Below the pieces are notes generated by a model. That model did no database searches and was not told the DNA's origin. It saw nothing but the letters and a program-made list of their open reading frames with translations. A stretch of 64,000 nucleotides of DNA. Source: Segniliparus rotundus DSM 44985. Its GTDB lineage: Bacteria; Actinomycetota; Actinomycetes; Mycobacteriales; Mycobacteriaceae. The translations under genes were made by a program, and so were the position numbers. Below are positions 1-9,218 of the stretch, piece by piece. The stretch is taken from contig NC_014168.1 of assembly GCF_000092825.1 (NCBI RefSeq), forward strand, positions 1,851,946-1,915,945, read 5' to 3'. Within the stretch, counting starts at the first letter, position 1; each line of letters starts with the position of its first letter.

Positions 1-32
1 CGGAACCGAGGCCGCAGCAGCCCGCAGCAGCG

Positions 33-3000
33 TTAGGAAGCGGTTTTCTGGGAGACGACGTGGGTCACCCCGTCCCCTTGCATGCTCATGCCGTACAGCG
101 CGTCGGCGATCTCCATCGTCGGACGTTGGTGGGTGATGATGATGAGCTGGGCAGAACGCGCGAGATCTTCGAGGATCACGAGCAGACGGCGCAAATTCAC
201 CTCGTCGAGCGCGGCCTCCACTTCGTCCAGGATGTAAAAGGGCGAAGGCCGGGCGCGGAAAATCGAGACCAGCACGGCGAGCGCGGTGAGCGATTGCTCC
301 CCGCCGGAGAGCAAGGACAACCGCTGCACCTTTTTCCCCGCAGGCCGGGCTTTGACCTCGATCCCGGTGGCCAGCAGATCGTGCGGCTCGGTCAGCTCCA
401 ACGAACCCTCGCCGCCGGGGAAGAGCGTCCGGAAGACTTCGCCGAACTCGCGCGACACGTCCTCATACGCCTCGCGGATCACCTGCACCACGAGGTCGTC
501 CACCTCCTTGACCACATCGAGAAGGTCTTTCCTCGCCTTCGTGAGGTCGTCCAGCTGCGCGGTGAGGAACGCGTGCCGCTCTTCGAGCGCCGCGAACTCC
601 TCGAGCGCGAGCGGGTTCACCTGGCCGATTGCCGCGATCTCGCGTTCGGCCAGCCGCACATCGTGCGCGAGCTGGTCCTGGTCGAAGCCGGCGGGGTCTT
701 CTTCGGCGAATTCCGCCACGAGGTCGGCGGGTGTCATGCCGAACCGCTCGATCACTTCGGTCTCAGCCGCCTTGGACCGCTCCTCGGCGGTGGTCGCGGC
801 GAGCTCGGCGGCATGCGCCGCCCGCTCCGCCGCCGCCAGCCGGTCCCTGGCCGCCGCGACCTGCGATTGCCCTTCACGCATGCTTTCGATCTGTTCGGCG
901 ACCCTGCGCCGCAGACGCTCGTGGCGGGCCTGCGCCGCTTCGCAGACCGTTTGCGCGCGGTCGCCGAGCCGAACCGCCACAGCATGCGCGGCGGCGGCTC
1001 GCAGCCGGGCCCGCTCCTGGCGCAACGCCTCCTCCTGCGCGGCCTTGAGCCGTTGCTCCCGAGCTTCGAGCTCCGCGTTTCTGGCCTTCGCCGCCACGGC
1101 GCGCTCGCGCAGAGCGGCATGCTCCGACTCAGCCGCCCCGCGGCGAGCCTGGAGCTCCTCCAAGGCCGCGCTCGTCTGCTGGCCCAGCACGGACTCCTGC
1201 TCCACACGGGCGGCGAGCTCCTCCGCGTCGCGCTGCGCCTGCTGATAGGCCGCCTCGGCCTGTTCGATGGCCTCGTGGAGGTCCTGCGCCTGCTGGGCCA
1301 ATGCCTCAGCTCGGGCCGCTGTCCTGCGCGACTCCATCTCGAGGGTCTCCACCTGCGTGGCCGACCGGGCAAGGGACTCGCCCGCGACCGCGCGGTCAGC
1401 GGCTGCCCCCGTCAGCTCGGCGCGCGCCTGGACGCTGGCCTGACGCGCTGCGGCCAGCTCCGCACGGAGATGCTCGGCCGCCTGCTGGGCTTCGCCGAGT
1501 TGGCGCTCCGCGTCGGCGAGCTCGTCGCGCGCCCGGACGATCTGCGCCCGCACATCGAGCACGCCCGTGCTGCGGCCCACTCCGGCGAGCGTCCAGCCGA
1601 GGCCGATCAGATCGCCGGACTTGGTCACCACCTTGGCGCGCGGGTGCTGGGCGAGCACAGCCCGCGCCTCTTGGGGGGCGTCCACCACGACCACGCCCGC
1701 AAGGAGGGCGAACAGGGCGGGAGCGAGTTCGTCGTCGGCTTCGACCAAGGCGAGCAGCATGCGCGCGCCCTTCGGGAGCGAGCCGTCGAACTCGGCTCGT
1801 CCTGGGGATGCGGCCGAGCGCTCCCCCGCCTTCGTGTGCGCCTGCCCTGGTGGGAACACCAGCGCGGCTTGGCCTTCGCCAGCCTCGCCGAGCGCCGCGG
1901 CGGCCGCGAGCGCGGCCTCCGACGAGTCCATGACGACTGCTTCCGCGAACGCCCCGAGCGCCGCCGAAAGCGCCCGCTCGTATCCGGCGGTCGGGGCGAG
2001 GCGTTCGGCCAGGACGCCCGTCGGCTTGGCCGACGCGTGCGCGAAGAGCCACGCGGCCCCGTCCGCCGGGGCCACGGTCGACTCCAGCGCCTCGATCCGC
2101 GCGGCGAGCGCCGCCGTCGTGCCTTTGAGCCCGGCAGCCGCGGCGGTCGCCGCCTCCGCCCGCTCGACAAGCAGGGACTCGGTCCGGCTGGCCTCATCCG
2201 CGCGCAACTGGGCTCCTTGCCAGGCGAGATCGCGTTCTTCTTGCTCCGCCCGCAACCCGGAGGCGTCTGCCCGCGCGCGCTCGGCGCGCCCATGCGCTTC
2301 CGCGCTGGCGTGCCTGGCGTGATCGGCCTCCGCGAGCAGCGCCTGCGATTTCCCCGCCAAACTCGCCGCCTGCCCCGAAGCCTTGGCCGCTTGCGCCCGC
2401 AACTGCTGCAGCTTCTGCTCCTGCTCCCGCTGCCGCTGCGCCACCTGGCTCGCTTCGGCTTTCGCGGCGCGCTCCGCCCCCCGCGCGGCCTCCAGCTCCG
2501 CCGCCGAAACCGCCAATTGGCCCTCCAACTGCGCGTGTGCGGCGATCAGCTCGGCCCGCTGGTCGGTCAGATCTTCTTCGAATTGCGGGGCGGCGGCGTG
2601 TTTGGCGAGCTGCCGGGCGCGTTCATGCGCCACCCGAGCGGTCGCGCGCACCCGTTCGACGACGAGGCCTAATTGCTCCGCTTGTTCGCGCGCCTTCCCG
2701 GCAGCGGCCCGGACAACACGAAGCGCCTCCTCGTCAGCGCTGGTCAAGGACAGCTTCGCGTCAAGCTCCCGCTGTGCGGCTTCTTTGCGCGCCGCTGTTT
2801 CCCGCGCCGCAACCCCGGTGGCGGCTGCGGCCTGGTTCGTGCGCGCGATCTTGGCGACCGCGAGACGACGGCGCGCGTCGCGGAGCTTCGCTCCTGCCGC
2901 GTGGGCCTTTTTGGCCGCCTCCGCCTGCCTGCCGAGGGGCTTGAGCTGTCTGCGCAGCTCGCCGACCAAGTCGCCGACCCTGGTCATATCCGCGCTGGTG

Positions 3001-3548
3001 GTCTCCAGTTTGCGCAAAGCGCGATCTTTGCGTTTGCGGTGCTTGTGCACCCCGGCGGCCTCTTCGATGAGCTCGCGCCACTGGTGCGGCCGGGCTCCGA
3101 GCATCGTCGCAAGGCGGTTTTGGCCGACGATCACATGCATTTGCGAACCGATGCCCGAGTCGGACAAGAGCTCCTGGACATCCATCAGCCTGCACGAATC
3201 GCCATTGATGAGATATTCCCCGCCGCCGTCGCGGTACATTCGCCGGGTGATCGCCACTTCGGTGTAATCGATCGGGAGAGCGCCGTCAGTGTTGTCGATG
3301 ACGAGGGTGACTTCGGCCCGGCCGAGCGCGGGGCGCTTGCTGGTGCCCGCGAAGATGACGTCGTCCATCTTCGCCCCGCGCAGAGACTTCGCGCCTTGCT
3401 CCCCCATCACCCAGGACAACGCGTCCGCGATATTGGACTTGCCCGACCCGTTCTGGCCCACGACGGCAGTGACCCCCGGCTCGAAAACAAGCGTGGTGGG
3501 AGCGGCAAAGGATTTGAAGCCTTTCAGGGTGAGGCTCCGCAGGTGCAT
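33..3548 (-). CDS. smc: Chromosome segregation ATPase SMC
   Basis: Structural maintenance of chromosomes protein (1171 aa), the ATPase that compacts and segregates the nucleoid with ScpA/ScpB. The head domain shows a Walker A (GQNGSGKS, residues 31-38) and a C-terminal ABC signature (LSGGEQS) followed by Walker B (FYILDEVEAALDE). Between them are two very long Ala/Glu/Arg-rich coiled coils flanking a hinge around residues 500-650. Length is close to the family norm (about 1,150-1,200). The ATG start begins MHLRSLTLKGFKSF, typical of SMC N-termini. The gene lies at the window edge; its downstream neighbour is not visible. No clear Shine-Dalgarno sequence precedes the start. Confidence 0.97.
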   Translation of the reverse strand: MHLRSLTLKGFKSFAAPTTLVFEPGVTAVVGQNGSGKSNIADALSWVMGEQGAKSLRGAKMDDVIFAGTSKRPALGRAEVTLVIDNTDGALPIDYTEVAITRRMYRDGGGEYLINGDSCRLMDVQELLSDSGIGSQMHVIVGQNRLATMLGARPHQWRELIEEAAGVHKHRKRKDRALRKLETTSADMTRVGDLVGELRRQLKPLGRQAEAAKKAHAAGAKLRDARRRLAVAKIARTNQAAAATGVAARETAARKEAAQRELDAKLSLTSADEEALRVVRAAAGKAREQAEQLGLVVERVRATARVAHERARQLAKHAAAPQFEEDLTDQRAELIAAHAQLEGQLAVSAAELEAARGAERAAKAEASQVAQRQREQEQKLQQLRAQAAKASGQAASLAGKSQALLAEADHARHASAEAHGRAERARADASGLRAEQEERDLAWQGAQLRADEASRTESLLVERAEAATAAAAGLKGTTAALAARIEALESTVAPADGAAWLFAHASAKPTGVLAERLAPTAGYERALSAALGAFAEAVVMDSSEAALAAAAALGEAGEGQAALVFPPGQAHTKAGERSAASPGRAEFDGSLPKGARMLLALVEADDELAPALFALLAGVVVVDAPQEARAVLAQHPRAKVVTKSGDLIGLGWTLAGVGRSTGVLDVRAQIVRARDELADAERQLGEAQQAAEHLRAELAAARQASVQARAELTGAAADRAVAGESLARSATQVETLEMESRRTAARAEALAQQAQDLHEAIEQAEAAYQQAQRDAEELAARVEQESVLGQQTSAALEELQARRGAAESEHAALRERAVAAKARNAELEAREQRLKAAQEEALRQERARLRAAAAHAVAVRLGDRAQTVCEAAQARHERLRRRVAEQIESMREGQSQVAAARDRLAAAERAAHAAELAATTAEERSKAAETEVIERFGMTPADLVAEFAEEDPAGFDQDQLAHDVRLAEREIAAIGQVNPLALEEFAALEERHAFLTAQLDDLTKARKDLLDVVKEVDDLVVQVIREAYEDVSREFGEVFRTLFPGGEGSLELTEPHDLLATGIEVKARPAGKKVQRLSLLSGGEQSLTALAVLVSIFRARPSPFYILDEVEAALDEVNLRRLLVILEDLARSAQLIIITHQRPTMEIADALYGMSMQGDGVTHVVSQKTAS

Positions 3549-3691
3549 AGGTGTTCAGGCTACCGCGCGCCGTGATGAGATCCAAGGCGGCCAGGCGCGG
3601 AGCACGCTGCTCGAACAGGAAATCGACCTGTGTTCGGGCTTCCCGGTCTCAGCGCGCAAGGGGCTGGCGGCAGCCGTCGCCGTTCGCATGC

Positions 3692-4918
3692 TCAGCGCCG
3701 TCCGGCGAACCTGTCCCCGATCCATGCGATGGCCTCGGCGGAGTCGTCGAACTCGTGATGCAATCCGCCGTCTTGGACGACCAAGCGCATTGGAGCCGAC
3801 CGTCGCGCCTCCTCTTCGGAGGCAGCTCGGCGGACGGAGCTGATCGGCACAACCTCGTCCTGCGCCGAAGCAGCGACGAAAAACGGGACTGGCGCGGGCT
3901 CCGCCCCAGACGGGGCCGTCTCGGGCAGAGGCAGCCGCCAATCGGCCAGCCATGCTGTGAGTTGTCGCGCCTGCTGCGGGGACAGCGCCGTGTCGTTCGG
4001 CCGCAGCCGGCGGGCGATCGCGACGACTTCGTCGCCGCTCTGGGCGAAGCACCGAAAGAGCACGTCCTGGTTCGCCTTGTCCGCCAGCGGGCCGCGCACG
4101 TATTGGTCGAGCGCGAGCTCCGGACGCACCACCTGGAGCCCGCGCAGCAAACGCAGATACGAGATCTGCTCGCCCTGGCTCAGAACGCCTGCGGCTGCTC
4201 CGTCCACGAGCCAGGTGAAATCAGTCGGCGGCTTCTCCGCTGCCACGCCGACCAAACGCAGCCCCGCACCGCCAGCGCTGGCGGCCAGGTCGCCCGCCGC
4301 CCAGGCCGCCTCCCCGCCCTGCGACTCGCCGTAGGCGGCCCATGCGCCCGAGGCGGCAATGCCGAGCTTGTCCAGGAGCGCTTTGGCGGCGTGGGCCGCG
4401 TCGATCATGTTGTGGCCGAGAGTCTTCGGCTCACGGAACGGATGGCCGCCGCTTCCCTGGTGCTCTGCGCCCGCGCCAAGGCCTTGATAGTCGGGGACGG
4501 CGACGACGTAGCCGGAGTCGAGCAGCGCGCCGACACGAGGCGCGTCGTCCGGGCCGAGGTCCTTCGTGGCCGTCGGCCCGCAAGCTGGGTCGAAACCGAC
4601 CGCGCCGTGCCCGTAGGAGACAAGCGGGTAGCCCCCGGGCGGCGGGGCGGCGTGCGGGATGAGCACCCTCGCGCTCACTTCGACAGTTTCGTCGCGCGCC
4701 GCGGATGTGGAGCCGAACCTGATGAACCGGGCGTCCGCCTTGGCTCCGAGCGCCGCGCTGGCCCCGGCGAGCTGGAACGGAGCGTCCTGGACCAGCGCGC
4801 CCGGCGTGAGCGCGGACCGGGCGTGCTCATTCGAGCAGCCGGAAAGCAGCGCTCCCGCCAGGATCAGTGCCGCCGCGGGCGCCGCGCGCAGAGTTTTTTC
4901 AGAGCGCTTTGAGCTCAT
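3692..4918 (-). CDS. Secreted lipase-family lipoprotein (alpha/beta hydrolase)
   Basis: 408 aa with an N-terminal lipoprotein signal: basic start, hydrophobic stretch and lipobox LLSGC (Cys about residue 28), so probably exported and lipid-anchored. The body fits the secretory-lipase branch of alpha/beta hydrolases: an oxyanion-region YGHG motif, an internal nucleophile elbow GESQGG, and a C-terminal acid and HH-containing region. Substrate unknown; an esterase or lipase on acyl lipids is inferred from the fold only. The ATG start overlaps the end of pntB by 20 bases, so it may be cotranscribed with the transhydrogenase operon although the functions look unrelated. Confidence 0.85.
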   Translation of the reverse strand: MSSKRSEKTLRAAPAAALILAGALLSGCSNEHARSALTPGALVQDAPFQLAGASAALGAKADARFIRFGSTSAARDETVEVSARVLIPHAAPPPGGYPLVSYGHGAVGFDPACGPTATKDLGPDDAPRVGALLDSGYVVAVPDYQGLGAGAEHQGSGGHPFREPKTLGHNMIDAAHAAKALLDKLGIAASGAWAAYGESQGGEAAWAAGDLAASAGGAGLRLVGVAAEKPPTDFTWLVDGAAAGVLSQGEQISYLRLLRGLQVVRPELALDQYVRGPLADKANQDVLFRCFAQSGDEVVAIARRLRPNDTALSPQQARQLTAWLADWRLPLPETAPSGAEPAPVPFFVAASAQDEVVPISSVRRAASEEEARRSAPMRLVVQDGGLHHEFDDSAEAIAWIGDRFAGRR

Positions 4919-6338
4919 CGATCAGCTCGCCGACCACTTTCTTCGCGTCGCCGAAGAGCATGGTGGTGTTGGGAGCGTAGAACAAGGGGTTGTCGATCCC
5001 GGCGAAACCCGAGCTCATACCGCGCTTGACCACGATGACCGACTTGGCCTCGTCCACATTGAGCACGGGCATGCCGTGGATCGGCGAGCTCGGGTCGTTG
5101 CGCGCCGCCGGGTTGGTGACGTCGTTGGCCCCGAGGACGATCGCGACGTCGGTCCGTTTGAACTCGTCGTTGATCTCGTCCATCTCTTTGAGGGCCTCGT
5201 ACGGCACATCCGCCTCGGCGAGAAGCACGTTCATATGCCCTGGCATACGGCCCGCCACCGGGTGGATGGCGTATTTGACCTCGACGCCTTTGCTCTCCAG
5301 GATCTTCGCCATGTCCTTCACGGCGTGCTGCGCCTGCGCGACAGCCAGACCGTAGCCGGGGACGACGATGACCTGGTTCGCGTACGAAAGCAAAATCGCC
5401 GCGTCCGAGGGGTTGGTGGCCTTGGCCTGCTTGTCGCTGTTGTCGCCGCCCGCTGCCCCGGCAACGCCGCCACCGCCGCCGAAACCGCCCGCCACGATGG
5501 AGGGGATCGAACGGTTCATAGCCTTGGCCATGAGGTTGGTGAGGATAGTGCCCGAGGCTCCGACGATCATGCCCGCGACCACCAACGCGATGTTGTCCAA
5601 CGCAAGGCCCGCAGCTGCGGCGGAGAGGCCGGTGAGCGCGTTGAGCAGCGAAATCACCACAGGCATGTCCGCGCCGCCGATGGGAAGCACGACGAACACG
5701 CCGAGCGCGCCCGCAGCCACGAGCAGCACGATGATCCACCACCAGTCCGCTCCGCCCGAGCTCGTCTTGAGGCCGATGACCACAGCGGCGGCGATGGCGA
5801 CCAAGAACAGCGCCAGGTTGAGCGGTTGCTGGAGCTTGCCGATGGTGATGGGACGGCCTGAGAGGATCTCTTGCAGCTTCGCGTAGGCGATGATCGAGCC
5901 CCAGAAGGAGACCGAGCCAATGATCGCGCCGAAAAGCGAGCCGCCGATCTGCGCGGCGCCGGACCCGGAGTCCGAGAAACCTTCGCTCGTGATGAACTCC
6001 GACCACGCGATGAGCGCGACGGTGCCGCCGCCCATGCCGTTGAAGAAAGCCACCAGCTGCGGCATCGCCGTCATCTTGGTTTTCAGCGCGGACGGCACGC
6101 CGCCCGCGACCCCCACGACAGCCCCTGCCGCGATCACGACCCAGGCGAGCTTGGTCGCGGTCGGGTAGATCTTGACCAGCGTGGCCACCACAGCGAGGAC
6201 CATGCCGACCGCCGCGATGTAGTTGCCGCGCACAGCGGTCTTCGGTCCTGTCAGACCCATGAGGCCGTAGATGAACAGGGCGAAGGCGACAATATACAAA
6301 GCGTCGACCACCAGGTCGAGCGTCGTCACGTTCGTCAC
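4899..6338 (-). CDS. pntB: NAD(P) transhydrogenase subunit beta
   Basis: 479 aa membrane subunit of proton-translocating transhydrogenase, which couples the proton gradient to hydride transfer from NADH to NADP+. The N-terminal two thirds holds about nine hydrophobic helices (domain II). The C-terminal third is the soluble NADP(H)-binding domain III, with VVPGYGLAVAQAQHAV and a late GVEVKYAIHPVAGRMPGHMNV-type region. The GTG start is preceded by AAGGAGG about eight bases upstream, and only three bases separate it from the pntAb stop, so the three pnt genes form one operon. Confidence 0.97.
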   Translation of the reverse strand: MTNVTTLDLVVDALYIVAFALFIYGLMGLTGPKTAVRGNYIAAVGMVLAVVATLVKIYPTATKLAWVVIAAGAVVGVAGGVPSALKTKMTAMPQLVAFFNGMGGGTVALIAWSEFITSEGFSDSGSGAAQIGGSLFGAIIGSVSFWGSIIAYAKLQEILSGRPITIGKLQQPLNLALFLVAIAAAVVIGLKTSSGGADWWWIIVLLVAAGALGVFVVLPIGGADMPVVISLLNALTGLSAAAAGLALDNIALVVAGMIVGASGTILTNLMAKAMNRSIPSIVAGGFGGGGGVAGAAGGDNSDKQAKATNPSDAAILLSYANQVIVVPGYGLAVAQAQHAVKDMAKILESKGVEVKYAIHPVAGRMPGHMNVLLAEADVPYEALKEMDEINDEFKRTDVAIVLGANDVTNPAARNDPSSPIHGMPVLNVDEAKSVIVVKRGMSSGFAGIDNPLFYAPNTTMLFGDAKKVVGELIDELKAL

Positions 6339-6341
6339 GGG

Positions 6342-6659
6342 TCAGGCCTCCTTCGAAGGGGTCTTGGACTTGCCTTTGAACATGCCCAGCATTCGGTCGG
6401 TGACCACGAAGCCGCCGACCACGTTGAGCGTGCCGAAGACCAAGGCGAGGAAAGCGATCACCCACACCCCGACAGGCGTGTCGTCCTTCAGGTCGCCCAG
6501 GACGACCAGCGCGCCGAGCACCACAATGCCGTGGATGGCGTTGGTGCCGGACATGAGCGGGGTGTGCAGGGTGTTGGGCACCTTCGAAATGACGGAGAAG
6601 CCAACAAAGCCAGCGAGGACCAGCACCGCAATGCTGTCCAGCAAATGTTGCGTGTTCAA
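6342..6659 (-). CDS. pntAb: NAD(P) transhydrogenase subunit alpha part 2
   Basis: Small membrane subunit (105 aa) contributing the first few domain II helices in the three-gene form of transhydrogenase. I place the start at a TTG (6659-6657): it lies 10 bases after the pntAa stop, is preceded by AAGGCGG, and begins MNTQHLLDSIAVLVLAG, which matches the hydrophobic start of the family. A longer reading from an upstream ATG would begin inside pntAa and add about 17 residues unlike the family. The sequence contains the conserved KVPNTLHTPLMSGTNAIHG segment and several hydrophobic helices. Confidence 0.92.
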   Translation of the reverse strand: MNTQHLLDSIAVLVLAGFVGFSVISKVPNTLHTPLMSGTNAIHGIVVLGALVVLGDLKDDTPVGVWVIAFLALVFGTLNVVGGFVVTDRMLGMFKGKSKTPSKEA

Positions 6660-6669
6660 CGTTGCCGCC

Positions 6670-7809
6670 TTATGCAGAAATGGACGCAGCAGCGGGCGCG
6701 CCCGCCACAATGGACTTGGCCAAAACTTCGTCGGAGAAGTCGGGGTCGAGGCGCAGCGCCCCGTCCTCGGACTTCTTGACGAGCAGTTCGAGCAGTGCCG
6801 AGATGTTGCGGGAGTACAGCTCGCTCGCGTGCTCGGGCATGGTGGCCGGGAGGTTCAGCGGCGACGCGATCGTCACCTCGTGCTTGACCACGGTCTGGCC
6901 TGGCTCCGTGAGCTCGCAGTTGCCGCCGGTCTCCCCAGCCAGGTCCACGACCACGCTGCCGGGGCGCATCCCTTCGACAGCCGCCGCGGTGACCAGGCGC
7001 GGAGCCGGACGGCCCGGCACCAGCGCGGTCGTGATCACCACGTCAAAGCCCTTGATCGCGTCCTCCAGCGCTTGTTGCTGTTGCGCCTTCTCCGCATCGG
7101 TGAGCTCGCGGGCGTAGCCGCCCTCGCCCGCCGCCTCGATGCCGAGGTCCAGCCACTGCGCGCCGACGGAGCGGACTTGGTCGGCCACCTCCGGGCGCAC
7201 GTCGTAGCCGGTGGTTCGGGCTCCGAGGCGCTTCGCGGTGGCCAGGGCCTGCAAACCAGCGACGCCGACCCCGAGCACCAGGACCGTTGCGGGCTTCACG
7301 GTGCCCGCGGCGGTGGTGAGCATCGGGTAGAACCGGGTGAGCAGGGACGCGCCGAGCAGCACAGCTTTATAGCCTGAGACGTTGGCCTGGGACGAAAGCC
7401 CGTCCATGACCTGCGCGCGCGAGATACGGGGAATCGCCTCGATCGCGTAGGCGCGCACGCCCTGAGCGTCGAGCTTGGCGATGTTCTCTGTCGCGGTGCG
7501 CGGCGCCAGGAAACCGATAAAAGTCGATCCGCTTCTCAGTTTCGCGATCTCCTCGGGGGTCGGCGGGGCCACCTTCACGACGACGTCGGCGGACCAAGGG
7601 TCGCCGATCTCGGCGCCGGCTTCGGTGTAGAGCGCGTCCGGGATGAGCGATCCGAGTCCAGCCCCAGGCTCGACGACGACGTTGAGGCCCTTGGCAGTCC
7701 AAATGCTCGCGATCTTCGGCACGAGTGCCACTCTGCGCTCGTCGTGCCCGGTCTCTCGGACGACGCCGAGCGTCAGGCGGGACGCTCCGTCAGATAGAGC
7801 TTGCGCCAT
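6670..7809 (-). CDS. pntAa: NAD(P) transhydrogenase subunit alpha part 1
   Basis: Soluble NAD(H)-binding domain I (379 aa) of proton-translocating transhydrogenase, related to alanine dehydrogenase. It shows RRVALVPK near the N-terminus, the RQD-loop-like SRAQVMDALSSQANVSGYKAV-type region and the Rossmann motif VLVLGVGVAGLQA. First gene of pntAa-pntAb-pntB. Two starts are possible: an ATG at 7809 with a GAGGAAGG stretch 11 bases upstream, or a GTG at 7821 that abuts that stretch too closely. I chose the ATG. Operon regulation is not evident apart from the divergent intergenic region towards 8016. Confidence 0.95.
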   Translation of the reverse strand: MAQALSDGASRLTLGVVRETGHDERRVALVPKIASIWTAKGLNVVVEPGAGLGSLIPDALYTEAGAEIGDPWSADVVVKVAPPTPEEIAKLRSGSTFIGFLAPRTATENIAKLDAQGVRAYAIEAIPRISRAQVMDGLSSQANVSGYKAVLLGASLLTRFYPMLTTAAGTVKPATVLVLGVGVAGLQALATAKRLGARTTGYDVRPEVADQVRSVGAQWLDLGIEAAGEGGYARELTDAEKAQQQQALEDAIKGFDVVITTALVPGRPAPRLVTAAAVEGMRPGSVVVDLAGETGGNCELTEPGQTVVKHEVTIASPLNLPATMPEHASELYSRNISALLELLVKKSEDGALRLDPDFSDEVLAKSIVAGAPAAASISA

Positions 7810-7923
7810 GCGGAAACTCACCTTCCTCTTGATTTCGCGCCACCAAACGGGCGATGGCGTTAGAGTATGTCAGACGGGTTATCGCGGGTTTCACACCGGG
7901 GCGTGCTAGCCTTGACGCGCCCA

Positions 7924-7945
7924 ATCGGGTGATGACCCGCCCGAT
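7924..7945. promoter_or_regulatory. Inverted repeat in the pntAa / 8016 divergent region
   Basis: ATCGGG (7924-7929) and CCCGAT (7940-7945) form six-base arms 10 bases apart in the 200-base divergent intergenic region. The middle also contains a smaller GGGT-GATG-ACCC palindrome. A possible operator or small hairpin; no family of regulator can be named from this alone. Confidence 0.3.
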
Positions 7946-7975
7946 CATGGTGTTATCGATCAAGAGTGAAGGATT

Positions 7976-8023
7976 ATGACGACAGAGAATTTCTACGGCC
8001 GATCAGGAGGCGGGCATGCCTGA
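7976..8023 (+). CDS. Possible 15-codon leader ORF overlapping the next gene
   Basis: An ATG at 7976, preceded by GAAGG, opens a 15-codon frame (MTTENFYGRSGGGHA). It ends at a TGA (8021-8023) that overlaps the start of the peroxiredoxin-like gene (ATG 8016) in another frame. The AGGAGG serving the main gene lies inside this frame, so translation of the leader would pass over it. This could couple or tune translation. Short frames occur by chance, hence low confidence. Confidence 0.3.
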   Translation: MTTENFYGRSGGGHA

Positions 8024-8672
8024 TATCCAATTCGGCGGAGAAGGGTTCCAAGTCGACATAGAGCCGAACCCCTGGCAATCGGAGCTCGCTCCCGAGCACG
8101 CGGCTCTGGTCGGCAAGCCCCTCCCGGAGCTGCGGTTGCCGAGCACGGAGACCACCGACGTCCTTTTGCCGCTGCACCAGCTCGGCCGCTCGCGCATCAT
8201 GATTATCACCTTGCCGCAAGTCGCGACGGAGAAACACCCGCTTCCGGAGCACTTGGCGGACAACCCCTTGGCCCAGGGCGGCACGCTGGTGCATCAGGGC
8301 CTGCACGACAATTACGAGAACTTGGCGAGCATCGGTTTCTACTACACCTTTGTGGTGACGACCCAGAGCGTCGAAGAGCTGCGGGAGATCATCCGACCGG
8401 AGCCGCGACAACAGTTCCCCGGGCTCTCGGACCCCGATCTGAAACTCGCGGACCTGCTGAACCTGCCGACGTTCACCGTGGAGGGCAAGCGGTACTACGA
8501 GCCCTTCGCCATGATCCTCTGGGACAGCTTGGTCGAGAGGGTGGTGTATCCGATCACGGATTGCGCCGGCTACGCGAGGTGGGCTTTCAACTGGGCCCGG
8601 CTTCGCCGCCCCGACCTCGACTTCCTGAACTACAACCTGGACCGGGGCGCCTACACCCGACGGAACCGCTGA
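8016..8672 (+). CDS. Peroxiredoxin-fold protein lacking the catalytic cysteine
   Basis: 218 aa. The start is set by a perfect AGGAGG five bases upstream of the ATG. The chain follows the AhpC/TSA pattern: GKPLPELRLPS near residue 35, a central VVTTQSVEELREI segment, then SDPDLKLADLLNLPTFTV, which aligns by eye with the LSDPDLxLAxxLGLPTF stretch of peroxiredoxins, and a final VERVVYPI. Where active enzymes carry the TxxC / GCTxQSC peroxidatic cysteine, this protein has Gly-Gly-Thr-Leu-Val. The only cysteine is late (ITDCAGYARW). It therefore cannot use the usual thiol peroxidase chemistry; its role is unknown. The HIT gene follows seven bases downstream. Confidence 0.75.
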   Translation: MPDIQFGGEGFQVDIEPNPWQSELAPEHAALVGKPLPELRLPSTETTDVLLPLHQLGRSRIMIITLPQVATEKHPLPEHLADNPLAQGGTLVHQGLHDNYENLASIGFYYTFVVTTQSVEELREIIRPEPRQQFPGLSDPDLKLADLLNLPTFTVEGKRYYEPFAMILWDSLVERVVYPITDCAGYARWAFNWARLRRPDLDFLNYNLDRGAYTRRNR

Positions 8673-8679
8673 GCGCCCC

Positions 8680-9129
8680 ATGCCCGCGAACACGTCGGCC
8701 GAGAACTGCGTGTTCTGCGCGATTGTGGCCGGAGTCAGCCCGGCGTACCGGGTCTACGAGGACGACGACATCGTGGCGTTCCTCGACATCCGCCCGGTGA
8801 GCCGGGGCCACACGTTAGTGATCCCGAAGCCGCACAGCCTCTACCTGGAGGATCTGGACCCAGGCAACGGGGCGAAGGTCTTCCAAGCAGCTCAGCGTAT
8901 CGCCCGAGGCATCCGGCGCAGCGATCTCGGGGCCGCTGGCGTGCATCTGGTCGTCAACGACGGCAGAGCCGCCATGCAGACCGTCTTCCACACGCACCTG
9001 CATGTGATCCCCCGTCGCAAAGGCGACAAGCTCAGTCTGTCCTTCCTCTTCGGCGCGCTCTGGCGAAAACTCGCCGACCCCGAACGAACTGCCGAAGCGA
9101 TCCGCGAAGGCCTGCGCAGACTGGGCTGA
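8680..9129 (+). CDS. HIT family nucleotide hydrolase/transferase
   Basis: 149 aa histidine-triad protein. CVFCAI near residue 10 is the CxxC zinc site common in bacterial HIT proteins, followed by VYEDDDIVAFLDIRPVSRGHTLVIPK. The catalytic triad motif is HTHLHV (H-x-H-x-H-x) at about residue 105, where the central histidine forms a nucleotidyl intermediate on AMP-linked substrates. A short C-terminal helix extends the core. Seven bases separate it from the upstream peroxiredoxin-like gene, suggesting one transcript. Physiological substrate unknown. Confidence 0.93.
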   Translation: MPANTSAENCVFCAIVAGVSPAYRVYEDDDIVAFLDIRPVSRGHTLVIPKPHSLYLEDLDPGNGAKVFQAAQRIARGIRRSDLGAAGVHLVVNDGRAAMQTVFHTHLHVIPRRKGDKLSLSFLFGALWRKLADPERTAEAIREGLRRLG

Positions 9130-9218
9130 GCTGTGCCGAACGCTCGAACAGAGCCATCTCGTCCGGGTGTTTGAGGTGGGCCGCTTTCTGCGCGGTCAAC
9201 TCGCGCTGAGGCTGGAGG

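Noticed and set aside
60-2672. Long open frame opposite smc (870 codons) and similar long frames opposite other genes
   Set aside because: High-GC genes leave long open frames on the opposite strand. Its Arg/Leu-rich composition has no domain, and smc fully explains the region.
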